Program-made: the position numbers and the translations under genes
Notes under the pieces: model-generated
What the model was told of the DNA's origin: nothing
Database searches by the model: none
Seen by the model: the letters and a program-made list of their open reading frames with translations, nothing else
NCBI RefSeq assembly: GCF_016859285.1
Contig: NC_053415.1
Span: 18,126,501 to 18,190,500, forward strand
DNA: 64,000 nt
Reading direction: 5' to 3'
Source of the DNA: Xiphias gladius
Taxonomy: Eukaryota; Chordata; Actinopteri; Istiophoriformes; Xiphiidae
Shown here: positions 15,401 through 26,609 of the stretch, one piece after another
Position numbering within the stretch: position 1 is the first letter of the stretch
Layout of the letters: each line of letters opens with the position of its first letter

Positions 15401-16698
15401 TGTGGTGGTGGATGCATGTATATGTGGAACGGCTCGCAATTTAAACAGAGGGATAAAGAGCTGCCAGTCATCACCTTAGAGTTGGTAATCCTCACCTTCC
15501 ATGTCCAAAGGTCAGGAAAAGGTTGTGTAGGCCAGTGGAAAATGAGTCACAGTCACACACAGCAACATGTGAGTCCCGGCAGGCTTTACAGTAGCCGCAT
15601 GTGCAGCGTGAGTGTGTGAATACATCAGTTAATGGGTGCTAAGCTCTTGCAATTTTAAAGGGTAGGTGAGGATTGGTATTCAATGAGTCTAGATGGCACA
15701 TTGACAGTAGAACAGAACATGAAATCGCCTTGACAGCTTTTTGGCATCAGAACAGATCGCTCTCTTGGACGGAGCGGCTGTTCCCTGATCCTGTGAAATA
15801 AACCAGAAGGCCTTGACCCCCATGGGTCGAGAGAGGTGAGCCCATCCCTCCCGGATAGGCTGTAAGTTTAGATACACCTGTCAGACTGATGGTTGTATCA
15901 CTGTTCACTGATAAACACTCCTCATCACCTAAACCTCAACAAGGCCCCATGCTGAGATGGAATATAAAGCTTGAATTTCCACACTTCACGTTTTCAGCTG
16001 TGTTATTATGTGTGTGTGGTGTTTCGAATATGTTTGATTGTGCTCAAAAGTGTGCTATAATGTCTGTACTTCAACTGTGCTATTTTTGACATGCTAACAG
16101 AGTACCTGATTTGTTTTTACATATCTTAATTATAATTATATATTATATATAATATATATAATGATATATTTCTTTTATTTCACACATGTATTGGTAGTTA
16201 TTCTAAAAGTAGAAGAAAATGTATTCTGAATGTATAAAAAGTACATTTGAAAAAAGTACAACATCTGTACAAAAAGATGTACTTACACACATTTATTAAC
16301 AACTTAATGGTTTCTCAAAACAGCACAGTCAAGTGCGCCAAAATGTTTTTTCAGGATATTTGAAATCACACTAATTATACATGATAAAAAAATTGGCATA
16401 TTGTAAGGATGTGCTAAAAGGCCAAAGTGCAATAATAAGAAGAATAAGAGTAAAAAATATGAAAAGTAAGGGATCAAATTTCAAAGATAAAAAATCCTAA
16501 ATATACAGTATGTAATATAAGTCATGCATATTTTCATTATAGGAAAAAATGTACCTGAACAATTCCAAGTACCATGCATTCACTTGGTAACTATACTTTA
16601 ATCATGAGTGCACTCATGCAACTTAGTATACTTCTTTTTAATATAAACAATACGGAAGAATAATAATCACAAGCTCAAGAATAAAATATCATGTTTTC
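12456..16698. other. Intergenic DNA between the METTL21-type gene and the lectin-like gene
   Basis: The two genes are in the same (minus) orientation, so this interval holds the METTL21-type promoter side and the downstream flank of the lectin-like gene. No coding exon was recognised. It includes a decayed SINE-like stretch (13370-13490), a G/C hairpin near 13210-13242 (gggggg then cccccccccc), and AT-rich runs near 16125-16165. Confidence 0.5.
13370..13490 (-). repeat. Decayed tRNA-SINE-like tail (copy 1)
   Basis: The order 'ttttatgcttttattagatagc', 'gggaaatgatgggaaatggggg', 'gtgcagcaaaagtc' and 'ggatgaaccagggatcttgc' resembles a dispersed teleost element whose better copies read gaatgacatgcagcaaagg and carry a tRNA-like head. 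A related stretch lies at 23650-23870. The A and B boxes are too eroded here to prove tRNA ancestry. Confidence 0.4.
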
Positions 16699-16704
16699 TT
16701 TATT
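16699..16704 (-). terminator. Polyadenylation signal of the lectin-like gene
   Basis: AATAAA on the minus strand, about 240 bases after the stop codon at 16942, in an AT-rich context. It is the first canonical signal I found downstream of the lectin-domain exon. Confidence 0.5.
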
Positions 16705-16941
16705 TACAGAGTATTTGCCTGTTATTAAAAACAAAATACCATTGAATATAATGTGCAACATGCTTAGAGGTCGTGATTTAACAGGAGTATTCCATAAATT
16801 GTGTTATGGTCCTTCAAGTCATTGTCTCTTGTCAAACCCTTTGCTTTCCAAGAAGTGATTTTAAAACTGAGAGAAAAAGCAACAAATTCTGCTTCACATC
16901 AGACAAATAAGCAGATGGGCCGAGTGCTCACTGTGCATTCA

Positions 16942-18856
16942 TTAATAAAGGTAGGAGCAGATAAAAGGCTGAGGTTCCCGGCATGTGAAGTCATTGAACT
17001 TTCCATTTCCTGAAAGACAGAAAAACTGATCAGAAAGTCGCTGGCAACAATAATTCAATATTCATATCTGGTAAAACATAAAAGGTAAAGAAGTATCTTT
17101 GTGCCCTCTGGTCCCTTTACATGTAAATAGACTGTATAACTATTATATTTCTGACATTTTTTTTCTATATTTGTATGTATAAATAGTGAAACGATATTTT
17201 TTACAACCTTGAACTGCTCTATAGTAATATTTTTAGCGATTATCACTAAATATTTCTATAATGTTATTGCTGCCCATGTCTTTTTTTTCTTGTATTTTGG
17301 GTTCCTTGCAGCTTTGTACTTTCTTAAATTAACACAACGAGTAGTCAGACATGTGGCTGAGTTTGTGCTTTAAAAAAAAGGACACCTTGCATGTGGGGTA
17401 AGGGCAGTTCAGAAGGTGCTTAACAAAAATGGATGCGTAGAAAGTTGGCAAGCCCGTTGGGAGATAAACAGCAAACTGGCTCGTACCATGTGGCAGCAGT
17501 TCCAGACAGTCCTCCACATCTGCCGCGTTACTGGGCTCCCCTGACAGCCAGTCAGCATAGCCCCAGTGGGATCCATCCAACCAGATAAAGTGATTGGTCT
17601 GACAGGAGATTAATGGGTTGCATTCAGATGGAGGAGTCATTTATTTTATGCATTCTCCAGACACCAATACAACCGTGAAATGAACCGCTCTCACTGCGTG
17701 ACCAGTGAAGGGTAAACGATCGCTTCTTATTTTCATGGCTACCCACTCCCGCACTGAGCATACACACCTCCAAATACCGGAGCCCTCCAATCCAGGTGCG
17801 TGTATGTGCCCCGTTGTGCCGCAGTATCATGTTCATCACCTCTCTCTGGATGCGTGGGCTTGTGATGGAGGCCAGGTGGCCACCGGGGAACTTTGCCTGG
17901 CAGAAGAACTGCAGGCAGATAGTGAGACGGTGACGGTGGGGAATAGGCCAATGTGTCGACGGTGTGTCGGCTTTTTAAAATACGCCATGGTGCGTCTGTG
18001 AGATAGCGGGGAACGTGTAAATACCTCAGCATCTGCAACACTCATTGGTCCTTTGACGAACTCGTAACACTTCCCCTCCAGTTGCACACCAGGACAAACG
18101 CTCCACCCTGTGGCAAAAAGGGGGAAATGACAACATTTCCCATCGTGCCCCTCATGGCGGGACAGGCTCACGTTGTTCAGGCCTATCTTAAAACAAAACT
18201 CACATGCGTACATGAACTTTTTGGTCACTGTCATCATTCCTCTTGTCCATACTCATATTTTGCATGAGGAGATCCCCCCTGTAACACGATTCCAATTCAA
18301 GTGACGGGGTCAAAACCCAGAGTCCTTGTTCTGCCTAAAAATGCCTCTGTTACTTACATCTTAAATTCAGCAGATGCTCATAAGAGGATGCAATCTGAGT
18401 TAGACGAATCACGTAGGTACCTTCCAAAGTTTCAACACTTTTGGCACCAAACTCCCATGTTTTGTTACTCCACCTCCACTGCTGCTCGGCAAGGAAAGAT
18501 GGTTCAAGGAAACCCTAAGAGAGAATCTGGTACTAAAAAGACAGTTACGTTGGAAGATACCCAACTGATTTGGCAAACACAGACGTTGCAGCCTCTTGTT
18601 TGCTCCAGTCATTTTTACACATTAAAATACAGGAGCTCTGAACCTGAAGAGGGAGTGGGGTATCATGATCAGAAAGACTGTTCTAGCATTCATTTTACTT
18701 TGTCTGCTATGTGACCCAAGGCTTTCATATATATATTATGTTTTTTTCTTTTTTAGGTTATTTTTTCTCTTTGTGTGCCCTTTTTTTCTCTCCTTTACTA
18801 TCCCTCCTGTACTTAGAGGCATATCCTTTCTTGGGATTGAGATAGCCTATTTCTGG

Positions 18857-18942
<86 letters not shown>

Positions 18943-21914
18943 AGAGTGTGTGCATGTGTGTGTCTCTACGTGTTTTTTCATGTATGTTGGTCACAAGAAA
19001 TGAGGCAATTTTTACACAGAATCCCATCTCTTACATGTTAGGAAGTGATCACTTCATGGACGAAAAGAATCTTTTTCAATGTTCATCTGAGCATATGAGT
19101 GTTGTTTGAACAATTTAGAAAGGTGAACCTACCTTTAAATTTTAGCAGGTTAATCAGTTTGTCTGCATGTGTGCATTATGTCTTATTTACATGTTACCAC
19201 ACTTGTCTTGTTGTAGTGATAATCTTCTGTCTACAGGGTTATTACCTCCTTGTCTCATCAAAGTCCTTTCTTCTCTTTCAGGGACCCAACCAACCTGAGC
19301 ACCTCCATCAAGAGCAGGACTGTTTTCCATTGCTGGCTCCTTGAAGAGCAGCATGTCAGGGAGCTCCTCCTCACTGACAAACTCTCTCCCTGGTTCCCCC
19401 ATCATTACAGAGTCCAACCCCTCTGCTATGTGTAAGTCTTGGTTTTTTTCAGGCTCCATCCCCATCCTAGCCTCCTCATTTGGGAAATTGTTCTCTAAAT
19501 CTGACATCCGCTCCCCCATAATGTCCAATGCAGGCCCTTCTTCCATGATAGCAACATCTGGTATGACCTCTTGATTTTGAAATGGCTCATTCCCCATCTC
19601 TGGATCCGTTTCCAAGATTGGTTCTTCTTCTAAAACATCATTCCTCTTCCTCATAAACCCCTCATCCTCTGGCAGAGGTTCAATGACAGGATCTTGGCTC
19701 TGAAATGCTGCCCTCAGGGAATTTTCCACTTCTGACCGATCCGTATTGCCCCCTTCCTCGTTGAATATCTGGTTGTCATCCAGTGGCTCCAACTCCATGA
19801 TTGGCTCACCCCCTGATTCATAGTTTCTCTCCATGTCAATATGCCTCTCTTCAATCTCCTGGTTTCTTTCAGTCTCTGCCTCAAGGTTCATCTGCACTTG
19901 AAACTCCTCTTGGACCTCATTACGCATGGGGTTCTCTTCAGGTTCTGGCTCCATTTGAACATATGGCTCCACCTTAACCTCTGATTCCACCTCAGAGTCT
20001 AGGTCGACTTTGAGCTCTGGCTCCATCTCAACTACTGGCTTCACGTTAACCTCTAGTTCAGCCATTACATCTGGATTCAGATTTACTTCTGGCTCTGGAT
20101 TCACCTTAACTTGTGGCTCTGGTTTAACCTCTGGCTCTGCTTTTAGCTCCTGCTCCACCTTAACTTCTGGGTTTTCTTTACCCTCTTGCTCCACCTTAAC
20201 CTCTGGCTCTGCTTTTAGCTCCTGCTCCACCTTAACTTCTGGGTTTTCTTTACCCTCTTGCTCCACCTTAACCTCTGGTACTACTTTGAGCTCTGGCTCC
20301 ATCTCAACTTCTGGCTTCACGTTAACCTCTAGTTCAGCCATAACATCTGGATTCAGATTTACTTCTGGCTCTGGATTCACCTTAACTTGTGGCTCTGGTT
20401 TAACCTCTGGCTCTGCTTTTAGCTCCTGCTCCACCTTAACTTCTGGGTTTTCTTTACCCTCTTGCTCCACCTTAACCTCTGGTACTGCTTTACTGTCTTG
20501 CTCCACCTTGACATCCGGCTTCAGTTTAACTTGTAGTTCTACCACACTCTGACTCTGGCTCTGCTCCATCTCCACTGGCACTGGAGACAATTTCTCCTGC
20601 TGGTCCTTGGAGACAAGTCTGGCCTGTGGTGCAGGATCCTCCACCTCCACATGACCTTGCAAAGGAACCCAGTCTCCCAGCAGAGGGCTCTGATCTTCTT
20701 TAGGCAAATCAGGATTTTGTGCCACACTAGGAGGAAATGGGGGCACTGCCAGAGCCACTGCAAAGAGTAAATAAGAAAAGTTCATTTTGAATTCAGGCAG
20801 ATTCCCATACCTGCACCCATTGGCTGATGATGGGACAATGGGCCTCTGGGCATAGACATGTGTAAAGCCCCGACTGCTCCTTTATAGAAGCCAGACACCC
20901 CAACTGAAAGAGACACAAAACAAATACCAACGACACACCTGCATTTTGTATCTCTTCTCTTTAATCTTGCTTCTCTCTGTAGTTGTTTTGCATCTCTTTG
21001 TGTCTGTTTGCATTCATTTGGTCCTTTTTTGTAGTTGTTTAGCATCGCTTTATAGTCATTTGATTGACTTTCCAGTGAGAAATAATAAGATGCTCGGGGC
21101 TCCCTGAGCCCTTAGGTCTCTGGGCCTGTGCCTGACAGACCCGTTTAGTAATCTATCCATGCCTACACCTATCATGTTATAATGCAGATTCAACTAGGAT
21201 CATGTTGGAATTCAGTTATGCATACAATAAAGCATGAATATGAGATAAGACCTGACTGAATCTGTATGAGAAGCAAAGTGTTATCAATCACAAACAACAA
21301 TAGCAGGAGCTTTTACTGGGAATAAAAATCAGCTTTTTGTTGTGTATTTATTTTGACAAATTTATGCATTGTGTTTAGTCCATTAATTCATATTGAAACT
21401 GGATCTCTGTGCGCCTACTTTTACTTTTGGAGACAATTTAAAAGAACAAAATATAATTGACTCACATTTTTAAATGATCCGCTTTCATTTATAGTTTTAG
21501 TTTTTGGCAAAGCAGTTGAAAGTTTAACTTGAAAATTGATTTAGAAAGAGTTGAGAGAATTTGTGTGTATAATCTCCATTGTAAATCTTGATTTGATTAA
21601 TCTTTGCAAATAACAGAAAGTACATGAAATGCTGAGATAAACAAGACTCTCTCAATGGCTCATAGACCGAATCACTGGCAGATATACTGTAGTTTAAGTC
21701 ATTACAGCAATAATGTGACTTAAGTTTTGCTGAGACTAAACTCAAAATCTGCAGTGACTAGGAATTGTTGAGAAAAAGAGAACCTGCATGCAAAATTTAA
21801 CAGGACAATTTTTCAAAACACAATGTAAATCAGTGTTTTGGAGAACACACTCCTTAAAAAAAAAAGAAATCTCTTACCTGCAAAGCTAAGTGGGAGCAAT
21901 ACCAGTGTCTTCAT
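16942..21914 (-). CDS. Secreted protein with long acidic tandem repeats and a C-terminal C-type lectin domain (complete, six exons, 650 aa)
   Basis: Minus-strand exons 21914-21878, 20757-19246, 18107-18025, 17908-17768, 17598-17487 and 17009-16942 have GT-AG borders, keep phase and sum to 650 codons. Exon 1 starts MKTLVLLPLSFA and, with exon 2, gives a signal peptide. Exon 2 (504 codons) is acidic and repetitive, built from PEVKVEQ-like units. The last four exons form a C-type lectin domain (about 517-650) with six cysteines in canonical order (521, 530, 547, 622, 638, 646), WIGG, WLDGSHWGYADW and PFICSY. Signal peptide, acidic propiece and lectin domain in this order, plus the end FICSY, recall eosinophil major basic protein (PRG2/PRG3). 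Here, however, the lectin domain is itself net acidic by my count (about 10 Lys/Arg, 16 Asp/Glu). The sugar-site motifs are EPS (612-614) and FND (633-635), not EPN or WND. Ligand and function are unknown; a fish-specific lectin is the alternative. Confidence 0.85.
18370..18600. repeat. Decayed copy of the palindromic MITE-like element
   Basis: The segment gaatctgagttagacgaatc-like near 18390-18410 and ggaagatacccaactgattt near 18549 are the opposite arms of the 2984-3138 fold-back in eroded form, separated by a longer spacer. It lies in intron 2 of the lectin-like gene. Confidence 0.4.
18860..18938. repeat. (GT)n microsatellite, about 39 units, in an intron of the lectin-like gene
   Basis: An uninterrupted GT run within intron 2, followed by taagagtgtgtgcatgtg. 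Its length makes it likely to be polymorphic. Confidence 0.98.
20009..20560 (-). repeat. Intragenic 92-codon tandem duplication with a nested 24-codon repeat
   Basis: The word tttgagctctggctcc recurs at 20009 and 20285, an offset of 276 bases (92 codons), and the sequence after it matches closely through about 20560. Within the first block, a 72-base unit (ctggctctgc at 20131 and 20203) is duplicated again. Both periods are multiples of three, so frame is kept. The units encode PEVKVEQEGKEN and PEVKVEQELKAE followed by EPQVKVNPEPEVNLNPD in the lectin-like gene, about residues 79-262. Confidence 0.9.
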
Positions 21915-23649
21915 CTTGATCTGTATGATAAAATCTGAATGATATTTATTTAGAATTGTAGATTGTGATTTATTGTCAAATATGCCCAGTGAGTTATTTC
22001 CACAAGTTCATGTGCTGTTATTTCTCTCTACTCACTGCAACTGCTGTTTATCTGGGTTTCCTTATGGTACCCCTAATCTTTATGAAAAGCATTAGTCCTG
22101 CCCCTTTTTATTTCTTCTCTCTTTCAGTAAGTTATAAAACAGGACTATTACATTAACTTATCTTGTCAGAAGATAAGGTAACAGGAACTTACTGTCAGAA
22201 TATTTTGTTTCCTCGTGCCATGAACTCAGGCATAATTAAAAGGGTCGAAAGTTCACATTGTCAAGGCCCTTCCAAAGAAGTAAACAACTGGGAAAGTGTC
22301 AGATAATCAGACCTGACACAATCTCAGTAGAGACTATAAATGTTAAGCAGTACACTATTTTCATATACATCTGTTTCAGAGGCCAGACATGTGCAAAATA
22401 ATTATAGGTGAGTATGTAGATGATGTTTATTGATTCTTAAATCTAAATTTAGTCAATAAAAAGGTTTGTTGGAGACCAGGGACTATAACTGGCAACTAAT
22501 GTACAAACCACAAAGAACATAAATGAAAAAATCTTACAAATTGATCGTAGAATTAGGCCAACTTTGTGGTTGCAAGCAACAAGGTGAAGCCACAAAGGCT
22601 TTACGTTCAAAAGAGATTAAAAAAAAATGTTTATTACTGAAATAGCTGGCATGTAATTCTCACAAAAACCTTCCACTCACTTAAATATTATAGATCTGGA
22701 CTGCCGAAGAGTAATCGCTGGTACCGTTAAAACATTTAATCCCCAGGCAAGACTGGTGAAATTACTTTGTACTTCCTGTCTCTCATGGACGCCGCAAAAT
22801 GTTGCTGTGATTCAAAAGGGAAAGGGGGAAGACTCAGCAAAAATGATGAGGCTAGGTCAAAACCAATTATATGACTGGTCCTTTATCTGTTTCCTTCTCT
22901 CCTACTCTCTGCACTCACATATGCAGTAATTTAATACAGCCGAAATCCCAATAAAGCTGATCTCATTTACATGTTTTTCTGTTTCTGTTGTCAGGCAACA
23001 GAACAAGTATAAAATAATGACAGAAACGCGGCCCATTAAAATGACATGTAAACCACCAGTCACTTCCAAGCCATTTCCAAGCTGCTGCTCTGCACTGCTA
23101 AAATCATTATTTTATAACGTTGTCTGACAAAATCAGTAAATTTACCGACAAAGGTGCTAAGATGACAACACTGCCTGTAAACGCCTCCAGATTACGCAAT
23201 AGAAACTGTTTGCACCATTTGATTTTCAAAGAGTGACGGCTTTTATAGAACTGGCCCTGCTGTTGCAGACCAGCCAAGAAGGTTCACTGTGATACTCAAA
23301 CCATGAGCATCAATGTTAATTGGTCAAGCATGTGTTGAAGTATTTCTTCAGACTTAGATGTCCAAACAGGAACTAGGGTTCACTTTATCAGAATGAATAT
23401 TTATTCTGATCAGTCACCCAGTTTTGGGGATTTGTGGTCAAATCCTGATCCTCTGATGCTGTGACGCCTTTGAAAACCTATTTTGCGAGATGACCCTCTG
23501 GAAGTCGGCGTTGTTGATTTGCTAACATGTGGCCCATCTCTCTGGCCTTGATTATCAAAGATATCTTCACCCACAGGACTGCTGCTTACCAAGATTAGTT
23601 TACACCAACAGGTGATGGATGTAAACAAGAGGAACTAGACAATTTATTT

Positions 23650-23870
23650 GACATGATTTTTTAGGTATTTTTTGCCTTTATTTTACATGAAACAGGATGT
23701 GGGTAGAGAGAGGGAATGACATGCAACAAGGGTCCTCAGCAAAAGTCGAAGTGGGGTTGCTGCGGTTCTGCAGTAATAGATCAAAGACCGCAATGACATC
23801 CCTGGTCCATAGGAGTTTACGTGGGCTAGCGTGGGCCACTAGGTTGTCGCTACATGTGTGTGCTACAAAG
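23650..23870 (-). repeat. Decayed tRNA-SINE-like element (copy 2)
   Basis: It shows the same order of words as the stretch at 13370: a T-rich lead with gcctttattttacatg, then gagagagggaatgacatgcaac, then agggtcctcagcaaaagtcg. The tRNA-like head at the other end (around 23790-23860) is eroded. Identification rests on memory of the common teleost family. Confidence 0.45.
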
Positions 23871-24140
23871 CAGAATTGAAATCAACAAGATTTACATGTA
23901 AGTTTAATTAAACTCGTGGTTACTTAACCTCTGTCCTCAGGTATCATGAGTTAGGCGTCCTAGTAAAGGTGTCTTATTAAAACACTGTGAGGCTTTAATA
24001 ATGACATTTTAACTACACCAGCACTGGTAGACACTTTGAGAGGCCAAATCTCCTTTCAATAAGCCTTAGAAACTTCCATTAAAACTTTAAATAGTTTTAA
24101 TTGTGAAAGATACATCTTCTGATTGCGCTAGGACACATCA

Positions 24141-24751
24141 TCAGTGATGTGACCAGGAGTCCTCGGATGTTTCAGCTCTCACAACATCAGACACCCTCAA
24201 ACAGGCTACGCAGCCGTGGTTGATCAGGCCCCGATTTGCATCCCAGTAGCAACTGCCTACGGATAAGCCCTGATTGATTGATACAAAGCCACCCGGTGGC
24301 TTTCTCTGTGGCTTCGCTTGCGGATCGGGTGGCCCTTTTCTTTGCCTCGCCCAAATGTCCTGCCAAGCCTCTGCAGCCAACCTCTATGGGCTCATAGTGC
24401 GTCTTCTAAGCTCTCTCCTGGCACTTCTCCACCAGTTCCTGTTACTTTCCGCACTTCCTCTCATGGGCTTCTTCAATACGCTCTTCCCAGTGCACTGTCC
24501 AGCATGATCGGTTTTTTTTTCGTCAACTCAGACGTGATAATCATGTCTGCTTGGAGTGATGTTGCTATGATGTGCTGTGGAAACTTCAGCTGCTCGCCCA
24601 GATCGACATGCAGCTGCCAGTCAGAGGCGGTGTAGAGAATACCCATCCTTGCTTTTGGTTGTGGGAGGGGTTCCTCTCCAGCTTTGACAAGATTATTGTT
24701 AAAGTCTGTTGGTTGATTTTTTTCCCTTTTTGTTAGAAGGCACATGTTCAT
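24141..24751 (-). pseudogene. Probable decayed retroelement coding segment
   Basis: On the minus strand, broken open frames read in succession and include AAEAWQDIWARQRKGPPDPQ, then QRKPPGGFVSINQGLSVGSC, then INHGCVACLRVSDVVRAETS. GC content is higher than in the surrounding DNA. Wording of this type (HGCVACLRVSDV, CYWDANRG) recalls tails of fish non-LTR retroelement polyproteins. I cannot name the family, and no reverse-transcriptase motif is visible. It could also be a retrogene fragment. Confidence 0.3.
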
Positions 24752-25863
24752 TTCGCTTGATTTAATCCTGCTTGAACTGGCCTTGCTGTCATTAAAGAAT
24801 ATCTCATATAAAACTCACTATCTGGGAGAGTTTGTTTAAAACATGTTTGTGGGCACTGAGCTGTGTTGTGATGGCTGTGCGTGTGTGTTACTGTGTGTTA
24901 CAAGACATCAATTTGTCCTGCTCACAGCAGAGCAGCAGCTGGGATTGCTGGCTGCGAACAGGTGCTGCAGCCGAGACTTTGCGAGTCACTATTTCACTCT
25001 TATTCTCTGTGTGCGTTTGTGCACACGTGCCTGCACGTATGGCCCCTGTGTGGGTCTTTGTGTGTGCATATGGCCACAAATGTAAGCATGTGTCAAGCAT
25101 CAGCCAGAAGGAGCAACAATGTGCTTGTTGTACGGGCGCTGGTGGTGAGAAACCTAATAGCGAAGGACACAGTAGCTCAGCCAGCAGCTGTTTCATCTCT
25201 GCACCTCCTATTACACTCATCACTGGTGACATGTGGAAAACTCACAGCCTCACTAACCAGGGTGAGTTTCATCTTTTCACATCCAATTCAGTGGAGGATT
25301 AAATGATAAAAAAAAAGAAGAAATTTCAGAAAAATGATGTGAATAAATGCAAACACAGAAGGCAGTTAAGATTAAAGTGAGACTATATTTATTTGTTAAC
25401 AAGGAGTGAACGCTACTGCTGGAGGTTTTACGTACCATTGTACAGAAGAGTTTGGCAAAAAGCTGTAAAGTAAAACCTTCCATATTTTACAGGTTTAGAG
25501 TTTTTATTGCCACCTTGATTGTTTACCACAATCAGGAATGAAACATTTGATTCGTTTTCGTATCATATCAGCATGGGCACTGGTTCTTTTGGGAGCTTTG
25601 TAGTGCCTGTATTTGGAAAACTTTACACAGTTTCTGCATCAAAAAATTAAACAGCACCTTGACGAGGTCAAACTATGGCTCATGGGAAACTTGGAGCTTA
25701 TTATCTTAGTTTTAATTTGTATGTAATCTTTACATGTATATAAACAGTACATATATGTATATATATTTATTTATTTATTTATATATATATATTTTTTTAA
25801 CTTTCCCCTTTGACTTGGTGAGAGTTTAGTGATGATTGTTGTATTCCTTGTGTTGGTTTGATG

Positions 25864-26382
25864 CAGTGGTGGAAGATCTTTAACTTGAGTAAAAGTAGCA
25901 ACACAGTCTGAAGAAAATACTACAAGTCCTGCACTGAATATTTTGCTTAAGTAAAATACAGAAGTACCAATGGCAAAATGTACTTGAAGTATCTAAAGCA
26001 AAGCACTCTTTATGCTGAATAGCTCCTGTCAATGTTATTATACTGTTGGATTATTATTATTATTAATTATTCATTAATATTTTAGCAGTCTAACACTGCA
26101 TTATTTTACCACTTTATATACTGCTGAGTTTCTTAAATGTGTGATCTTTTACGAACTGATTGTATTTTAAATTTTTAAAATCTAAACCTGCAGAATAACT
26201 AGTATCTAAAACAGCCGTCAACAGATGTAGTGGAGAAATAAGTGCTATTTTTTTGACTCAGGGGTGTAGTGGAGAGGAAGCATAGAGTGGCATAAAATGA
26301 ACATATTCAAGTTAAGTACAAGTACCTCAAAAAGGTATTCAAGTATAGTACTTGAGTAAGTGTAACTATACTTCCACCACTG
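25864..26382. repeat. hAT-like non-autonomous element, copy 1 (complete, with terminal inverted repeats)
   Basis: It begins cagtggtggaag and ends cttccaccactg, exact 12-bp inverted ends. The 8 bp before it (gtttgatg) and after it (ctctgatg) match at 6 of 8 positions, as expected for an aged 8-bp hAT target duplication. The interior carries many 'gtaaaagtag', 'aagtac' and 'cttgagtaa' words. No transposase frame was seen. It lies about 470 bp upstream of jam2 exon 1. Confidence 0.75.
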
Positions 26383-26609
26383 CTCTGATGGAAGTGTGAT
26401 GCTGCCTCTGTTTGCAGGGAGGACCACAGAGTTAAAAAGTATCGGACTTTATTGTCTCATCCTGATTCCTGGGCATTTTTTTTTAGTCGTCTTATCTTTC
26501 TCATAATGTCAAACAAACAATTAAAACAAACAAATAGATACATAAATAAATAAATACCAGAGGCGCTGCGACATTAAGACACTCAAAATAGAGCTCATGT
26601 GTCCCCTGC

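Larger units (their letters stand above)
21915..25855. other. Intergenic DNA upstream of the lectin-like gene
   Basis: The promoter side of the minus-strand lectin-like gene. No TATA box could be assigned with confidence; a TTATAA word lies about 215 bases upstream of the start codon, near 22130. Beyond this I see no host exon. The interval holds an unassigned open frame (23410-23628), a SINE-like remnant (23650-23870) and a probable retroelement remnant (24141-24751). Confidence 0.45.

Noticed and set aside
20010-20552. 180-codon plus-strand frame rich in Ser/Thr/Gly
   Set aside because: It is the antisense of the acidic tandem repeats of the lectin-like gene. Its regular composition follows from that repeat, and it has no splice or family support.
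19187-20785. 532-codon single-exon reading of the acidic gene, ending inside the intron after 19246
   Set aside because: The last residues run past a good donor at 19246 into intron sequence, and the lectin exons downstream join in the correct phase. The long single frame is therefore not the main product.
24832-25306. Overlapping plus-strand frames of 141 and 156 codons
   Set aside because: Two long frames overlap in different phases over the same DNA, with Cys-rich text from TGTG-type sequence. Neither has a known motif.
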